This document shows, piece by piece, positions 28,611 to 37,607 of a DNA stretch of 64,000 bases. The translations under genes were made by a program, and so were the position numbers. The stretch is from Mesorhizobium sp. B1-1-8 (GTDB lineage Bacteria; Pseudomonadota; Alphaproteobacteria; Rhizobiales; Rhizobiaceae). Numbering within the stretch: position 1 is the first letter of the stretch; each line of letters opens with the position of its first letter. The stretch covers positions 124,001 to 188,000 of the forward strand of contig NZ_CP083956.1 in the NCBI RefSeq assembly GCF_006442795.2. Reading direction: 5' to 3'. Below the pieces are notes generated by a model. It was not told where the DNA came from, ran no database searches, and saw only the letters and a program-made list of their open reading frames with translations.

Positions 28611-29768
28611 TCACCGCCCGCCGATCACGCCGATATAGTCCGACACCCAGCGGTAATAAGGCACACACTGGTCGTTCTGGCTGGCGCATTTAGAGACCGG
28701 CGTCTTCCAGAACTTGATCTTGTCGAAATTGTCGTAGCCGTTGGTCTTGCAGCCCTCGTCGCCGAGCAACTCGTTGCCCTTGCAGGCGGCCGGCACGACC
28801 GGCAGCGAGCCGAACCAGGCGGAGACATCGCCCTGCACCTTGGGCGACAGCGAATGTTCCAACCACATATAGGCGCAGTTCGGATGGGCGGCGTCGGCCT
28901 CCATCATGGTGGTGTCGGCCCAACCGGTGACGCCTTCTTCCGGAACGGTCGAGGCGACCGGCTTCTTGGCAGCGACAAGCGTGTTGACCTGATACGGCCA
29001 CGAGCCGGAGGCGACCACGCCTTCGTTCTGGAAATCGTCGACCTGGATGGCGGCGTCATGCCAGTAGCGGCCGACCAGCGTGCGCTGCGTGCGCAACAGG
29101 TCGAGCGCCGCCTTGTACTGATCCTCGTTGAGCTCGTAGGGATCCTTGATGCCGAGCTCCGGCTTGTGGAACATCAAATAGTTGGCGGCGTCGGCAATGT
29201 GGATCGGCCCGTCATAGGCCTGGATGCGGCCCTTGTTCGACTTGCCGTCCGGCAGCTTCATTTCCTCGAAGACGACGTTCCAGCTCTTGGGTGCTTCCTT
29301 GAAGACATCGGTGTTGTACATCAGGATATTCGGTCCCCACTGATAGGGAACGCCGTAATGGACCTTGTCGACGGTGAACCAGGGCGCGTCCTTCAGGCGG
29401 TCGTCAACCGTCTTCCAGCTTTTGATGAGATCGGTGTTGATCGGCTGCACGCGCTTGCCGGCGACGAGACGCAGCGAGGCGTCACCCGAAGCCGTGACGA
29501 GATCGAAGCCGCCCTCGTTCATCAGCGAGACCATTTCGTCCGACGTGTTGGCGGTCTTGACGTTGACCTTGCAGCCGCTCTCCTTCTCGAAGGCGGTCAC
29601 CCAGTCATAGCCCTTGTCGGTTTCGCCGCGCTCGATATAGCCCGGCCAGGCGACGATGTTGACCTCGCCCTCGCCCTTGCCGAGTTCCTTGACCTGGGCC
29701 ATGGCCTGACCGGAAAAGGCCAGCGCGACAGTCAGCGCCGTGCACGACTTCAGGAATGCATTCATCAT
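28611..29768 (-). CDS. ydcS: Periplasmic polyamine-type binding protein
   Basis: 385-residue solute-binding protein. A signal peptide (MMNAFLKSCTALTVALAF, cut after GQAMA) is followed by a PotD-like fold. Near residue 40 it has NIVAWPGYIERG, and aromatic and acidic residues such as YQWGPNILMYN line the expected cleft. Six cysteines cluster toward the C-terminus (CAYM, CKGN, CKTN, CASQ, CVPY and one N-terminal), more than usual, suggesting disulfides. The start at 29768 follows GGGAG by 4 bases; the next ATG is equally possible. E. coli YdcS has 381 residues. It is the first gene of the operon. Confidence 0.9.
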   Translation of the reverse strand: MMNAFLKSCTALTVALAFSGQAMAQVKELGKGEGEVNIVAWPGYIERGETDKGYDWVTAFEKESGCKVNVKTANTSDEMVSLMNEGGFDLVTASGDASLRLVAGKRVQPINTDLIKSWKTVDDRLKDAPWFTVDKVHYGVPYQWGPNILMYNTDVFKEAPKSWNVVFEEMKLPDGKSNKGRIQAYDGPIHIADAANYLMFHKPELGIKDPYELNEDQYKAALDLLRTQRTLVGRYWHDAAIQVDDFQNEGVVASGSWPYQVNTLVAAKKPVASTVPEEGVTGWADTTMMEADAAHPNCAYMWLEHSLSPKVQGDVSAWFGSLPVVPAACKGNELLGDEGCKTNGYDNFDKIKFWKTPVSKCASQNDQCVPYYRWVSDYIGVIGGR

Positions 29769-29785
29769 CGATCTCCCATTTTGGC

Positions 29786-29863
29786 GCATGATCCCGAAAC
29801 CGTTTCGGTTTTCGGAAAGGATCATGCACAAATTGAAAACGTCAGAGCGCGGTGCGCTCTGAC
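29786..29863. repeat. Two rhizobial-type hairpins upstream of ydcS
   Basis: GCATGATCC (29786-29794) pairs with GGATCATGC (29819-29827). Then GTCAGAGCGC-GGT-GCGCTCTGAC forms a perfect 10-bp stem at 29841-29863. Both are of the kind dispersed in Rhizobiales intergenic DNA. They lie in the ydcS leader or promoter region and after the methyltransferase stop. Confidence 0.75.
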
Positions 29864-29978
29864 AAGCAGCGCTCTCACGGCGCGGCTTTGTTCCCTGTAC
29901 CAAAAGTGCTGTGAAAATTCCGGTTTCGCAAATTCATTTATCAGAACGGCTGTATCGATTTTTCCGATACCACCAATT

Positions 29979-30824
29979 TCAAGCCCGCGCTGTAACCAGC
30001 CAGCTGGCGGCATTGAAACGAGCCTTACCGTCCTCCACGAAGGGCGCGAATGCAGCAGGCAGGGCTGTGGTGATTTTTTCGGCCGTTGCCCGGTCAACCT
30101 CGCGCAGCGCAGCGCCGACTGGCCCCAGCCGGGTGGCATACGTCATCAGATCGCCTTCGGCGATCTGACACGGGAGATCCGCCTGTTCGAGTTTGATTGA
30201 CGACCAGCCGCTCGCTTCAAGGATCCGCTTCACCTTGGCACCGTCCGCAAAGGCAAACTGCCCCGGCGCATCGGGGTTCGGCACGGGTGCGGGCGGCAGG
30301 AAAGGCGCAGCCGCTCGCGCAGCAGTCGTCATGAAATCATTCTCTGCCGGACTGCGCCACGCGACAAAGGCGAGTTTGCCGCCGGGCCTTGCGGCCTGCC
30401 TTATGTTGATGAACGCGGCCACGGGATCATCGAAGAACATGACACCAAAGCGCGAGACAACGGCATCGAAGTGCCTGGATTCGAACGCATATGCCTGGGC
30501 ATCGCCCACTTTAAAACTTGCATTTGCGACCTCTTGCACCCGCGCGCGCTCCGTCGCCAGGGCGACAAGCGGCTGCGAAATATCGATCCCGACACAACGG
30601 CCGTCGTTGCCGACGCGGCGCGCCATCGCCAGAGTCGTGGCACCGGCGCCGCAGCCGATGTCCAGCACATTGCCTCCTTCGCCGGGATAGCCGGCATCCA
30701 CCACCAGGCTCTCGAACGGCGCCAGCACCCCGTCGAGGATCGGCTGCATCTCGACCCAGGCCTTTCCGCTGGCGTCGTTCCAGAGAGCGGCTTGCCGTGT
30801 GTTTGGCTGCGTGGATTGCGGCAT
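29979..30824 (-). CDS. Class I SAM-dependent methyltransferase
   Basis: 281 residues with a Rossmann methyltransferase core: motif I VLDIGCGAGATT near residue 55, the acidic end of strand 2 in CVGIDIS, motif III-like SRFGVMFFDDP, and ARPGGKLAFVAW. It resembles UbiE/SAM methyltransferases with small or unknown substrates. Its promoter has a 19-bp spacer containing a MerR-type dyad, and the MerR gene is divergent, so its expression is probably induced by a signal sensed by that regulator. The substrate is unknown. Confidence 0.85.
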   Translation of the reverse strand: MPQSTQPNTRQAALWNDASGKAWVEMQPILDGVLAPFESLVVDAGYPGEGGNVLDIGCGAGATTLAMARRVGNDGRCVGIDISQPLVALATERARVQEVANASFKVGDAQAYAFESRHFDAVVSRFGVMFFDDPVAAFINIRQAARPGGKLAFVAWRSPAENDFMTTAARAAAPFLPPAPVPNPDAPGQFAFADGAKVKRILEASGWSSIKLEQADLPCQIAEGDLMTYATRLGPVGAALREVDRATAEKITTALPAAFAPFVEDGKARFNAASWLVTARA

Positions 30825-30866
30825 GGCGGACCTCGCTTTCTATTGCTCTCATCGATCGTCGCGAGC

Positions 30867-30897
30867 ACTCTACGAGTTCAAGCCGACTTGAGGTCAA
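30867..30897 (-). promoter_or_regulatory. MerR-type promoter of the methyltransferase gene
   Basis: Read on the minus strand, TTGACC (-35) and TAGAGT (-10) are separated by 19 bases, the long spacing that MerR activators correct by twisting DNA. The spacer carries the dyad TCAAG-TCGG-CTTGA. With flanks it resembles the SoxR box CCTCAAGTTAACTTGAGG. Confidence 0.8.
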
Positions 30898-30899
30898 GC

Positions 30900-31376
30900 A
30901 TGAAAGATATGGACATTGCCGAAGTGTCGCGCCGCACCGGCGTGCCCGCCTCGACACTTCGCCACTATGAGGAAAAGGGCCTCATCGCCCCGATCGGCCG
31001 TCGCGGCCTGCGCCGCTTGTTCGACCCGGCCGTCCTGGAACGGCTCGCCTTGATCGCGCTTGGACGCGCAGGTGGATTCGCACTGGACGAGATTTCCGCG
31101 ATGCTGGCGCCCGACGGACTGCCGAAAATGGATCGAGGGCGCCTGGACGCCAAGGCGGACGAACTGGATCGGACGATCCAGCGCCTGACCGCGATCCGAA
31201 CGGCTCTGCGTCATGCCGCCCGATGTCCGGCCGCCCGGCCGATGGATTGTCCGACGTTCCGGCGCGCCGTCCGGCTGGCCGGCGCCGGCCGCTTCGAGGT
31301 TGCTCCGATCGGTCCGTTCAAGGCGGAGGCCGTCACAAGGCGCAAGCGCAAGACTGGTGACGTCGGCCTGGAGTAG
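30900..31376 (+). CDS. MerR-family regulator, divergent from the methyltransferase
   Basis: 158 residues. The MerR helix-turn-helix (DIAEVSRRTGVPASTLRHYEEKGL) is followed by a second wing and the dimerisation helix. The C-terminal part has two cysteines in CPAARPMDC that could bind a thiophilic ligand or respond to oxidation. The start at 30900 lies next to the shared operator; much of the longer in-frame extension overlaps the opposite gene. It probably activates the divergent methyltransferase and controls itself. Confidence 0.88.
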   Translation: MKDMDIAEVSRRTGVPASTLRHYEEKGLIAPIGRRGLRRLFDPAVLERLALIALGRAGGFALDEISAMLAPDGLPKMDRGRLDAKADELDRTIQRLTAIRTALRHAARCPAARPMDCPTFRRAVRLAGAGRFEVAPIGPFKAEAVTRRKRKTGDVGLE

Positions 31377-31384
31377 GCCCCGCT

Positions 31385-32290
31385 CTAGCGGCGGACCATG
31401 CGCTGCGACTGGGCGAGGCCGACGAAGTCGCGTGCCGCCTGCGGCAGGCTGGAGCCACGGCGCCAGACCGTGCCGACCTGAACGACCGGCAGCGCGCCGG
31501 AAATATCGCGGGATTCGATGCGGTCGCCTTCCAGCGACCAGGGCCGGTAGACAAGGTCCGGCAGCAACGCCACGCCGGCGCCCGTGGCGACGAGGCTGCG
31601 CACGGCCTCGACCGAGCGGGTGCGGAAGGCGACATGGGGTTTGGCGCCAATCGCCGCCAAAAGCTTGCCGGTGTTCTCCTCGATCTCGTCGACGGTCAGC
31701 ATGATCAGCGGCTCGGACGCGATGTCGCCGATGCTGATGATATCGGCGCTGGCAAGCTTGTGGCTGAGCGGCAGCCACAGCCGGTAGGCCGAGACCTCGA
31801 GGATTTCAGACTGCAGCGCGGTGCGGTCGCGCAGATTGGAGGTGACCATGACGGCGATGTCGAGCTTGCCGCCGACCAAAAGGTGCTCGAGATAATCGCC
31901 ATTGTCCTCGATAGCCGAGACCTCGACGCCCGGATAGGCGCGGCGGTAGCGGGCAAGCAGGTCGGACAAAACATAGCCGGCGACCAGCGAGGTGACGCCG
32001 AGCTGCAGGCGGCCGCCGGCCGCCGCCTGATCGCCGAGGAAGGCGCGGCGGGCATCGGAAACGTCGGCCAGGATCTTTTTGGCGTGGCGCAGGAACTGAT
32101 GGCCCTTGTGGGTGATGTTGAGACCGCGCGGATGGCGCTCGAACAGCTCGACGCCGAGATAGCGCTCCAGCTCCTTGATCGCCTCGGTGACCGAGGATTG
32201 CGAGATGGACAGGTTCTGCGCGGCACCCGACACCGTGCCCTGCTCGGCGACGGCGACGAAGAACTGCAATTGTCTGATGGTGAAGGACAT
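31385..32290 (-). CDS. LysR-family regulator
   Basis: 301-residue LysR protein. The helix-turn-helix contains GTVSGAAQNLSISQSSVTEA, and the effector domain starts near residue 90. It starts at MSFTIRQLQFFVAVAEQ; the longer frame is unneeded. It is convergent to the MerR gene (8 bases between stops). It lies between the ydc operon and the choline-kinase/FAD-GcvT genes and might control either, but no adjacent target on the opposite strand is obvious. Confidence 0.87.
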   Translation of the reverse strand: MSFTIRQLQFFVAVAEQGTVSGAAQNLSISQSSVTEAIKELERYLGVELFERHPRGLNITHKGHQFLRHAKKILADVSDARRAFLGDQAAAGGRLQLGVTSLVAGYVLSDLLARYRRAYPGVEVSAIEDNGDYLEHLLVGGKLDIAVMVTSNLRDRTALQSEILEVSAYRLWLPLSHKLASADIISIGDIASEPLIMLTVDEIEENTGKLLAAIGAKPHVAFRTRSVEAVRSLVATGAGVALLPDLVYRPWSLEGDRIESRDISGALPVVQVGTVWRRGSSLPQAARDFVGLAQSQRMVRR

Positions 32291-32370
32291 GGCCGGACTA
32301 AACACGGCCACGGCGATGGAGGGAAGTGGCCATCGGCCGATCACCACATGCGTGCAGTTCGGAGCTCGCT

Positions 32371-33135
32371 CTAACCGTCCGCAATGCTGAGCCGCGCGCC
32401 CCCCTCACCGAGCACGGCGGCGATGTCGCGCGGCGGTGGCCGGTCGGTGGCGAGCTCGGAAAAGCCGTCGAAGCCGCAGACCTGGACCAGTCCCTGCCGG
32501 CCGAACTTGGTGTGGTCGGTGATGACCAGCGAGCGCTGGCCGCGCGACAGCACCATGCGGGCGAACTCCGCCTCTGCCAAATCATAGTCGGTGAGGCCGG
32601 CGACGGCGTCGACCGCGCCGATCGAGATCACCGCGTGATCGACGGAGAAGCGGCTGACGAATTCGATCGCCGAGACGCCGAATGCGGCGCCTGAATCGCT
32701 GCGCAATTCGCCGCCGGCCATATAGACCTTGTTGCCGTTTACCGTCGCCAGCGTGCGGGCGATGTCGGATGAGTTGGTGACGACGGTCAGCCGGCGATGA
32801 CCAAGCAGCTCGCGCGCCAGGAAGGACGTGGTGGTGCCGGTGTCGAGCATGACCGACTCACCGTCGCGGATGGTGGCTGCGACCATGCGCGCAATCAGCC
32901 GCTTGGCCTCGGCATTCTCGCGCATGCGCCGTTCGAACGGCGCCTCGCCGGCCATCGAGAGCAGGCTGACCGCGCCATGCATCTTGAGGACCGATCCATC
33001 ATTGGCGAGCGGCTTGACGTCGCGCCGCACCGTTTCCAGCGACACCCCGAGCCGTTCGGCCAGGCTGGCGATGGTGACGGTGCCCTCCTCGTTGAGGAGC
33101 CGCAGGATTTCGCCACGCCGCTTCGAGTGGATCAT
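32371..33135 (-). CDS. DeoR-family regulator
   Basis: 254 residues with an N-terminal DeoR winged helix (RGEILRLLNEEGTVTIASLAERLGVSLETVRRD) and a C-terminal sugar-isomerase-like sensor domain (MLDTGTTTSFLAREL, VTNSSDIARTL, ITDHTKFGRQG), which in this family usually binds a phosphorylated metabolite. It is divergent from the choline-kinase-like gene 386 bases away. A repressor that senses a phosphorylated intermediate made by that kinase would fit, but this is inference. Confidence 0.88.
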   Translation of the reverse strand: MIHSKRRGEILRLLNEEGTVTIASLAERLGVSLETVRRDVKPLANDGSVLKMHGAVSLLSMAGEAPFERRMRENAEAKRLIARMVAATIRDGESVMLDTGTTTSFLARELLGHRRLTVVTNSSDIARTLATVNGNKVYMAGGELRSDSGAAFGVSAIEFVSRFSVDHAVISIGAVDAVAGLTDYDLAEAEFARMVLSRGQRSLVITDHTKFGRQGLVQVCGFDGFSELATDRPPPRDIAAVLGEGGARLSIADG

Positions 33136-33520
33136 GTGGGCGTCCTGGATTTTGACCGATTCTAAGGTATTCCTGGCGCTTTTAAAGGAACTGCCTATGC
33201 ATTTCGGGCAAAACACCCAAAAAAGGTCACAGCTTCTTGTTGACAGCCGGGCCGTGCCGGCGTGAGATCGGCGATGTGACAGGCTCGGAACTGCCGCGGG
33301 AGGGTGATGGCAGGGCCGCAATCGACCGACCAGATCTTCTGGAACATGCCTGGCGCGAGCTTTTTCAAATCCGCGGGGGCGGATGCCGGGGCCGTAAAAC
33401 CTGGCCAAGGGGCTCGTCGGTGCGGTGCGGGACACAAATCCCGGCATCCCGCACCGACGAGGCTTTTCTGCTTTCCCTCGCTGTTGCCATGTCGAAGGCC
33501 GGCCGAAGCAGGATGAGTCC
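33136..33520. other. Regulatory gap between deoR-type and kinase genes
   Basis: No gene is evident. TTGACA at 33240-33245 with TGAGAT 17 bases later is a weak candidate promoter for the kinase operon. A 13-bp stem CTCGTCGGTGCGG/CCGCACCGACGAG (33413-33461) followed by GCTTTTCTGCTTT lies 60 bases before the kinase start and could act as an attenuator or leader hairpin. Confidence 0.45.
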
Positions 33521-34405
33521 GTGAGCGCCGAAGACCGCATCCGCGCGCTGCCCTGCTGGACGGGCAGCATCGAGATCGAGCCGCTGCCGGGCGGCCTCAG
33601 CAACGCCAACTATGTCGTGACGGACGCTGCCGGAAGACATGTCGTGCGCTTCGGCCAGGACTATCCGTTTCACCACGTCTTTCGCGAGCGCGAAGTGATG
33701 ACCGCGAAGGCCGCACAGGCGGCAGGTTTCGCGCCGGCCGTGCACTATGCCGAGCCCGGCATACTGGTGACGGCGTTTCTCGGCGCAAGGACCTATCTCG
33801 GCGAGGACGTGCGCGCCAATCTCGGTCGCGTGGCGGCGCTGCTGCGCGCCTTTCATCGCGAGATGCCGAACCATGTCTCCGGCGCCGGCTTCATGTTCTG
33901 GGTGTTCCACGTCATCCGCGACTATGCGCGCACATTGGACGAAGGCGGCAGCCGCAAGAAGGACCAGTTGCCAAATTACCTCGCCCTGGCGAACGAGCTC
34001 GAACGGGCGCAGAAACTGTTACCGATTGTCTTCGGCCACAATGATCTTTTGCCGGCAAATATCCTCGACGACGGCCAGAGGCTTTGGCTGATCGATTTCG
34101 AATATGCCGGCTTCAACACGGCGATGTTCGACCTGGCCGGAGCAGCCTCCAACGCCGGCATGAGCGACGATGAGTCCTTCGCCTTCCTGACCGCCTATTT
34201 CATGAAGGAGCCGGACATTGAGATCCGCCGCTCGCACGCGGCCATGCAATGCGCCTCACTGCTGCGCGAGGCGATGTGGAGCATGGTCTCCGAGCTCTAT
34301 CTCGACGCGCCCGGCATCAACTATGTCGCCTACACTGAGGAAAACCTCGTGCGGCTCGACGCGGCGCTGGAAAACTACCGGACGAAATACGGAACAAAGC
34401 CATGA
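33521..34405 (+). CDS. Choline/ethanolamine-kinase-like phosphotransferase
   Basis: 294 residues of the APH/choline kinase fold. The nucleotide-binding N-lobe begins near PLPGGLSNANYVV. The Brenner catalytic motif is FGHNDLLPANIL, and the metal-binding motif is IDFEYAG. Relatives phosphorylate choline, ethanolamine, thiamine or aminoglycosides. GTG at 33521 is chosen because AGGA stands about 8 bases upstream; the longer frame passes through the hairpin. The stop overlaps the next start (ATGA), so it is translationally coupled to the FAD/GcvT oxidoreductase. A second paralogue-like kinase lies at 37608. The substrate is probably an amino alcohol but is not proven. Confidence 0.85.
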   Translation: MSAEDRIRALPCWTGSIEIEPLPGGLSNANYVVTDAAGRHVVRFGQDYPFHHVFREREVMTAKAAQAAGFAPAVHYAEPGILVTAFLGARTYLGEDVRANLGRVAALLRAFHREMPNHVSGAGFMFWVFHVIRDYARTLDEGGSRKKDQLPNYLALANELERAQKLLPIVFGHNDLLPANILDDGQRLWLIDFEYAGFNTAMFDLAGAASNAGMSDDESFAFLTAYFMKEPDIEIRRSHAAMQCASLLREAMWSMVSELYLDAPGINYVAYTEENLVRLDAALENYRTKYGTKP

Positions 34406-36855
34406 CCTTGCCCAGTCACGCCGGCATCGTCGTCATCGGCGGCGGCATCATCGGCTGCTCGACGGCTTATCATCTGGCGCGCGACCACAAGGCGGACGTG
34501 GTGCTTTTGGAACAGGGCAAACTGACCTCCGGCTCGACCTGGCATGCGGCGGGCCTGGTTGGCCAGTTGCGCTCCTCGGCCTCGATCACGCGCGTGCTCA
34601 AATATTCGGTCGAGCTCTACAAGGGGCTCGAAGCCGAGACAGGGCTGGCGACCGGCTGGAAGATGACCGGGTGCCTGCGGCTCGCCACCAATGCCGACCG
34701 CTGGACCGAGTTCAAGCGGCTGGCGACGACGGCAAAAAGCTTCGGCATGGACATGCAGCTGCTGTCGCCGGACGAGGTGAAGCGCATGTGGCCGCTGATG
34801 GAAACCGGCGACCTGGTCGGCGCCTCCTGGCTGCCGACCGACGGCCAGGCAAGTCCGTCGGATATCACGCAATCGCTCGCCAAGGGCGCGCGCATGCACG
34901 GAGCAAAACTGTTCGAGGACGTGCGCGTCACCGGCTTCGAGATGAAGGACGGCCGCATCACGGCGGTGAAGACGCAAAAGGGCGACATCGCCTGCGACAA
35001 GGTGGTGAACTGCGCCGGGCAATGGGCAAGGCAGGTCGGCGCGATGGCCGGCATCAACGTGCCGCTGCAGCCGGTCAGGCACCAGTATATCATCACCGAG
35101 AAGATCAAGGGGCTGGCGACCGACGCGCCGACCATCCGCGATCCTGACCGCCGCACTTATTTCAAGGAAGAGGTCGGCGGGCTGGTGATGGGCGGCTATG
35201 AGCCCAACCCGCAGGCCTGGGCGACCGGTCTGCCTGGCGGCGATATTCCCAGCGACTGGGAATTCCGCCTGTTCGATGACGATTACGATCATTTCGAGCA
35301 GCATATGGCCCAGGCGATCGCGCGCGTGCCGGCGCTCGCCGATGCCGGCGTCAAGCAGATGATCAACGGCTCCGAAAGCTTCACGCCGGACGGCAATTTC
35401 ATCCTCGGCGTCGCGCCCGAATGCGCCAACATGTTCGTCGGCGCCGGTTTCAACGCCTTCGGCATTGCGTCCGGCGGCGGCGCCGGCTGGGTGCTGGCGC
35501 AATGGGCGATCGACGGCGAGGCACCGCTCGACCTCTGGGTGGTCGACATCCGCCGCTTCTCGGGCCTGCACCGCGACCGGCAATGGGTTTGCGACCGCAC
35601 GCTGGAAGCCTATGGCAAGCACTACACGATCGGCTTCCCGCATGAGGAATATCTTTCGGGCCGGCCGCGCATCGTCTCGCTGCTCTACGAGCGGCTGAAG
35701 ACGCACCGCGCCGTGTTCGGCTCCAAGCTCGGCTGGGAGCGGCCGAACTGGTTCGGGCCCGAGGGCGTCGAGCCGCAAGACGTCTATTCGATGGGCCGGC
35801 AGAACTGGTTCGCCCCGGTCGGCGACGAGCACCGCCTGGTGCGCGAAAAAGTCGGCATCTTCGACCAGTCCTCTTTCGCCAAATATGAGATGACCGGCGC
35901 CGATGCGCTGAAGGCGCTCGACTGGATCTGCGCCAACGACATCGCAAAGCCGGTCGGACGGCTGACCTACACGCAGCTTCTCAACACGCGCGGCGGCATC
36001 GAGGCGGATCTCACCGTCGCCAGGCTCGCCGAGGACAAATTCTACATCGTCACCGGTACCGGCTTCCGCACCCATGATTTGTCGTGGATCAGCGACCATG
36101 TTAGCCAGGGGCTGGACGTTGCGCTGAGGGACGTCACCGAGGATTTTGGCACGCTGTCGCTGATGGGGCCGCGGGCCCGCGACGTGCTGTCGGCGGTGAC
36201 CGATGCGGATGTGTCCAACACAGCCTTCCCGTTCGGCCATGTCCGCGAGATCGCGATAGCCGGCCATACAGTGCGGGCGCTGCGCGTCACATATGTCGGC
36301 GAGCTCGGCTGGGAGTTGCATGTGCCGATCGCGACGACGGGCGAGATCTTCGATGCGCTGATGGCGGCTGGCGAAAAGCACTGCATCCGGCCGGTCGGCT
36401 ACCGCGCTCTGGAATCGCTGCGGCTGGAGAAAGGTTATCGCGCCTGGGGCTCGGACATCACGCCCAACGACACGCCGCAGGAGGCCGGGCTCGGCTGGGC
36501 GGTGAAGCTGAGGAAAAACACCGACTTCGTCGGACGGCGGGCGCTGGAGAAGAGAGTCGGCGAGGCGCTGACCAAGCGTTTTGCCGGCTTCACGGTGGAC
36601 GATCCGGAGATCGTGCTGGTCGGGCGCGAGACGATCCTGCGCAATGGCGAGCCGGTGGGCTATCTTACCAGCGGCGGCTATGGCTACACGCTGGCGCGCA
36701 ACATCGGCTATGGCTATGTGCGCAACGCCGATGGCGTCAGCGACGATTTCCTCGCCTCCGGCGATTATGAGCTGGTGGTGGCGATGGAACGCACGCCGGC
36801 AAAGATCCATCTCGAGCCGCTATACGACCCGGCCGGACAGAAGATCAAGGCCTGA
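34402..36855 (+). CDS. FAD oxidoreductase with GcvT domain (dimethylglycine/sarcosine dehydrogenase-like)
   Basis: 817 residues. The N-terminal DAO-type FAD domain has VVIGGGIIGCSTAYHLA. H48 in SGSTWHAAGL corresponds to the histidine that carries covalent FAD in dimethylglycine dehydrogenases. An FAO_M linker (about 380-430) is followed by the folate-binding GcvT domain (about 435-720, with YEMTGADALKALDWIC and GYRALESLRLEKGYRAWG) and its C-terminal barrel (YLTSGGYGYTLARNIGYGYV). Such enzymes oxidatively remove N-methyl groups and pass the carbon to tetrahydrofolate. It is coupled to an upstream choline-kinase-like gene, suggesting a pathway for a phosphorylated or hydroxylated N-methyl amine. 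The exact substrate is unknown. Confidence 0.88.
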   Translation: MTLPSHAGIVVIGGGIIGCSTAYHLARDHKADVVLLEQGKLTSGSTWHAAGLVGQLRSSASITRVLKYSVELYKGLEAETGLATGWKMTGCLRLATNADRWTEFKRLATTAKSFGMDMQLLSPDEVKRMWPLMETGDLVGASWLPTDGQASPSDITQSLAKGARMHGAKLFEDVRVTGFEMKDGRITAVKTQKGDIACDKVVNCAGQWARQVGAMAGINVPLQPVRHQYIITEKIKGLATDAPTIRDPDRRTYFKEEVGGLVMGGYEPNPQAWATGLPGGDIPSDWEFRLFDDDYDHFEQHMAQAIARVPALADAGVKQMINGSESFTPDGNFILGVAPECANMFVGAGFNAFGIASGGGAGWVLAQWAIDGEAPLDLWVVDIRRFSGLHRDRQWVCDRTLEAYGKHYTIGFPHEEYLSGRPRIVSLLYERLKTHRAVFGSKLGWERPNWFGPEGVEPQDVYSMGRQNWFAPVGDEHRLVREKVGIFDQSSFAKYEMTGADALKALDWICANDIAKPVGRLTYTQLLNTRGGIEADLTVARLAEDKFYIVTGTGFRTHDLSWISDHVSQGLDVALRDVTEDFGTLSLMGPRARDVLSAVTDADVSNTAFPFGHVREIAIAGHTVRALRVTYVGELGWELHVPIATTGEIFDALMAAGEKHCIRPVGYRALESLRLEKGYRAWGSDITPNDTPQEAGLGWAVKLRKNTDFVGRRALEKRVGEALTKRFAGFTVDDPEIVLVGRETILRNGEPVGYLTSGGYGYTLARNIGYGYVRNADGVSDDFLASGDYELVVAMERTPAKIHLEPLYDPAGQKIKA

Positions 36856-36861
36856 GCCTGA

Positions 36862-37497
36862 TCAGCGCACGCGCAGCACGAGGCCGCGGCTCGGAATGGT
36901 GTCGGCCTCGCCCGGCATCGAGACATAGGGCGCTGTCTCCTCGGCGCGGACGACCGCGCCTTGCACTTCGAGGTCGGCGATGCGCTCGGCAAAGCCCGCA
37001 TACCACAGTGTGTTCTTGACCGTCAGCACGATGACGCCGCCCGGCTTGCAGATGCGGATCAGCTCGTCCAAGCCCTCGGCGCCGACATGGCCGGAGGTGA
37101 AGACGCCGGCCGAGACGATGCCGGCGTAGGTGTTGTCGGCGAAGGGCAAAGGCAGCCCACCCAGCGCCAGGCAGTGAAGCGCCGTGTAGACGCCCTTCGC
37201 CGCCGCCTTGGCCAGCATGCCTTCCGAGATGTCGAGCGCTTCGACCTTTGGATAGCCGGTGATGGCAAGCCACTCGCCGATCAGCCCGGTGCCGGCGCCG
37301 GCATCGAGCAGAGGCCCGGCGCCGCGCGGCAGATGGCGGGTAAGCAGCGCCAGGCAGATCGTCGGATGGCGGTAGCCGGCAGCCGACATGTCGGCGTCAT
37401 AGGTCTCCGACCATTTGTCGTAGATCGCGGCGACTTCTTCGGGCCGCTTGGCGGCGTAGGCGGCGCTGAGCCCACCATCGTGCTTGTTGTCGGTCAT
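36862..37497 (-). CDS. Class I methyltransferase, METTL27/WBSCR27-like
   Basis: 211-residue SAM-binding protein with YDKWSETYDADMSAAGYRHP near the N-terminus, motif I LLDAGAGTGLIGEW, EALDISEGML, and FADNTYAGIVSAGVFTSGHV. This pattern matches the Williams-Beuren-region-27-like methyltransferases, whose substrates are not known to me. ATG at 37497 is preferred; the longer frame (to 37626) would overlap the divergent kinase start. It is inserted on the opposite strand between two genes that look functionally linked. Confidence 0.8.
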   Translation of the reverse strand: MTDNKHDGGLSAAYAAKRPEEVAAIYDKWSETYDADMSAAGYRHPTICLALLTRHLPRGAGPLLDAGAGTGLIGEWLAITGYPKVEALDISEGMLAKAAAKGVYTALHCLALGGLPLPFADNTYAGIVSAGVFTSGHVGAEGLDELIRICKPGGVIVLTVKNTLWYAGFAERIADLEVQGAVVRAEETAPYVSMPGEADTIPSRGLVLRVR

Positions 37498-37607
37498 TGC
37501 TGTATTTGCCGCCGCCTGTCGTGTCGCCTTCGACCGGATGATAGCCAAATGACGAAAACTGTGGAACCGTCTGACTGGAAATAAGGTTTCCAGGAGAATG
37601 CGGGGGC

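Noticed and set aside
34375..36810. An 811-codon open frame antisense to the FAD/GcvT gene
   Set aside because: No recognisable domain and biased composition; the sense frame is complete and coupled to its neighbour.
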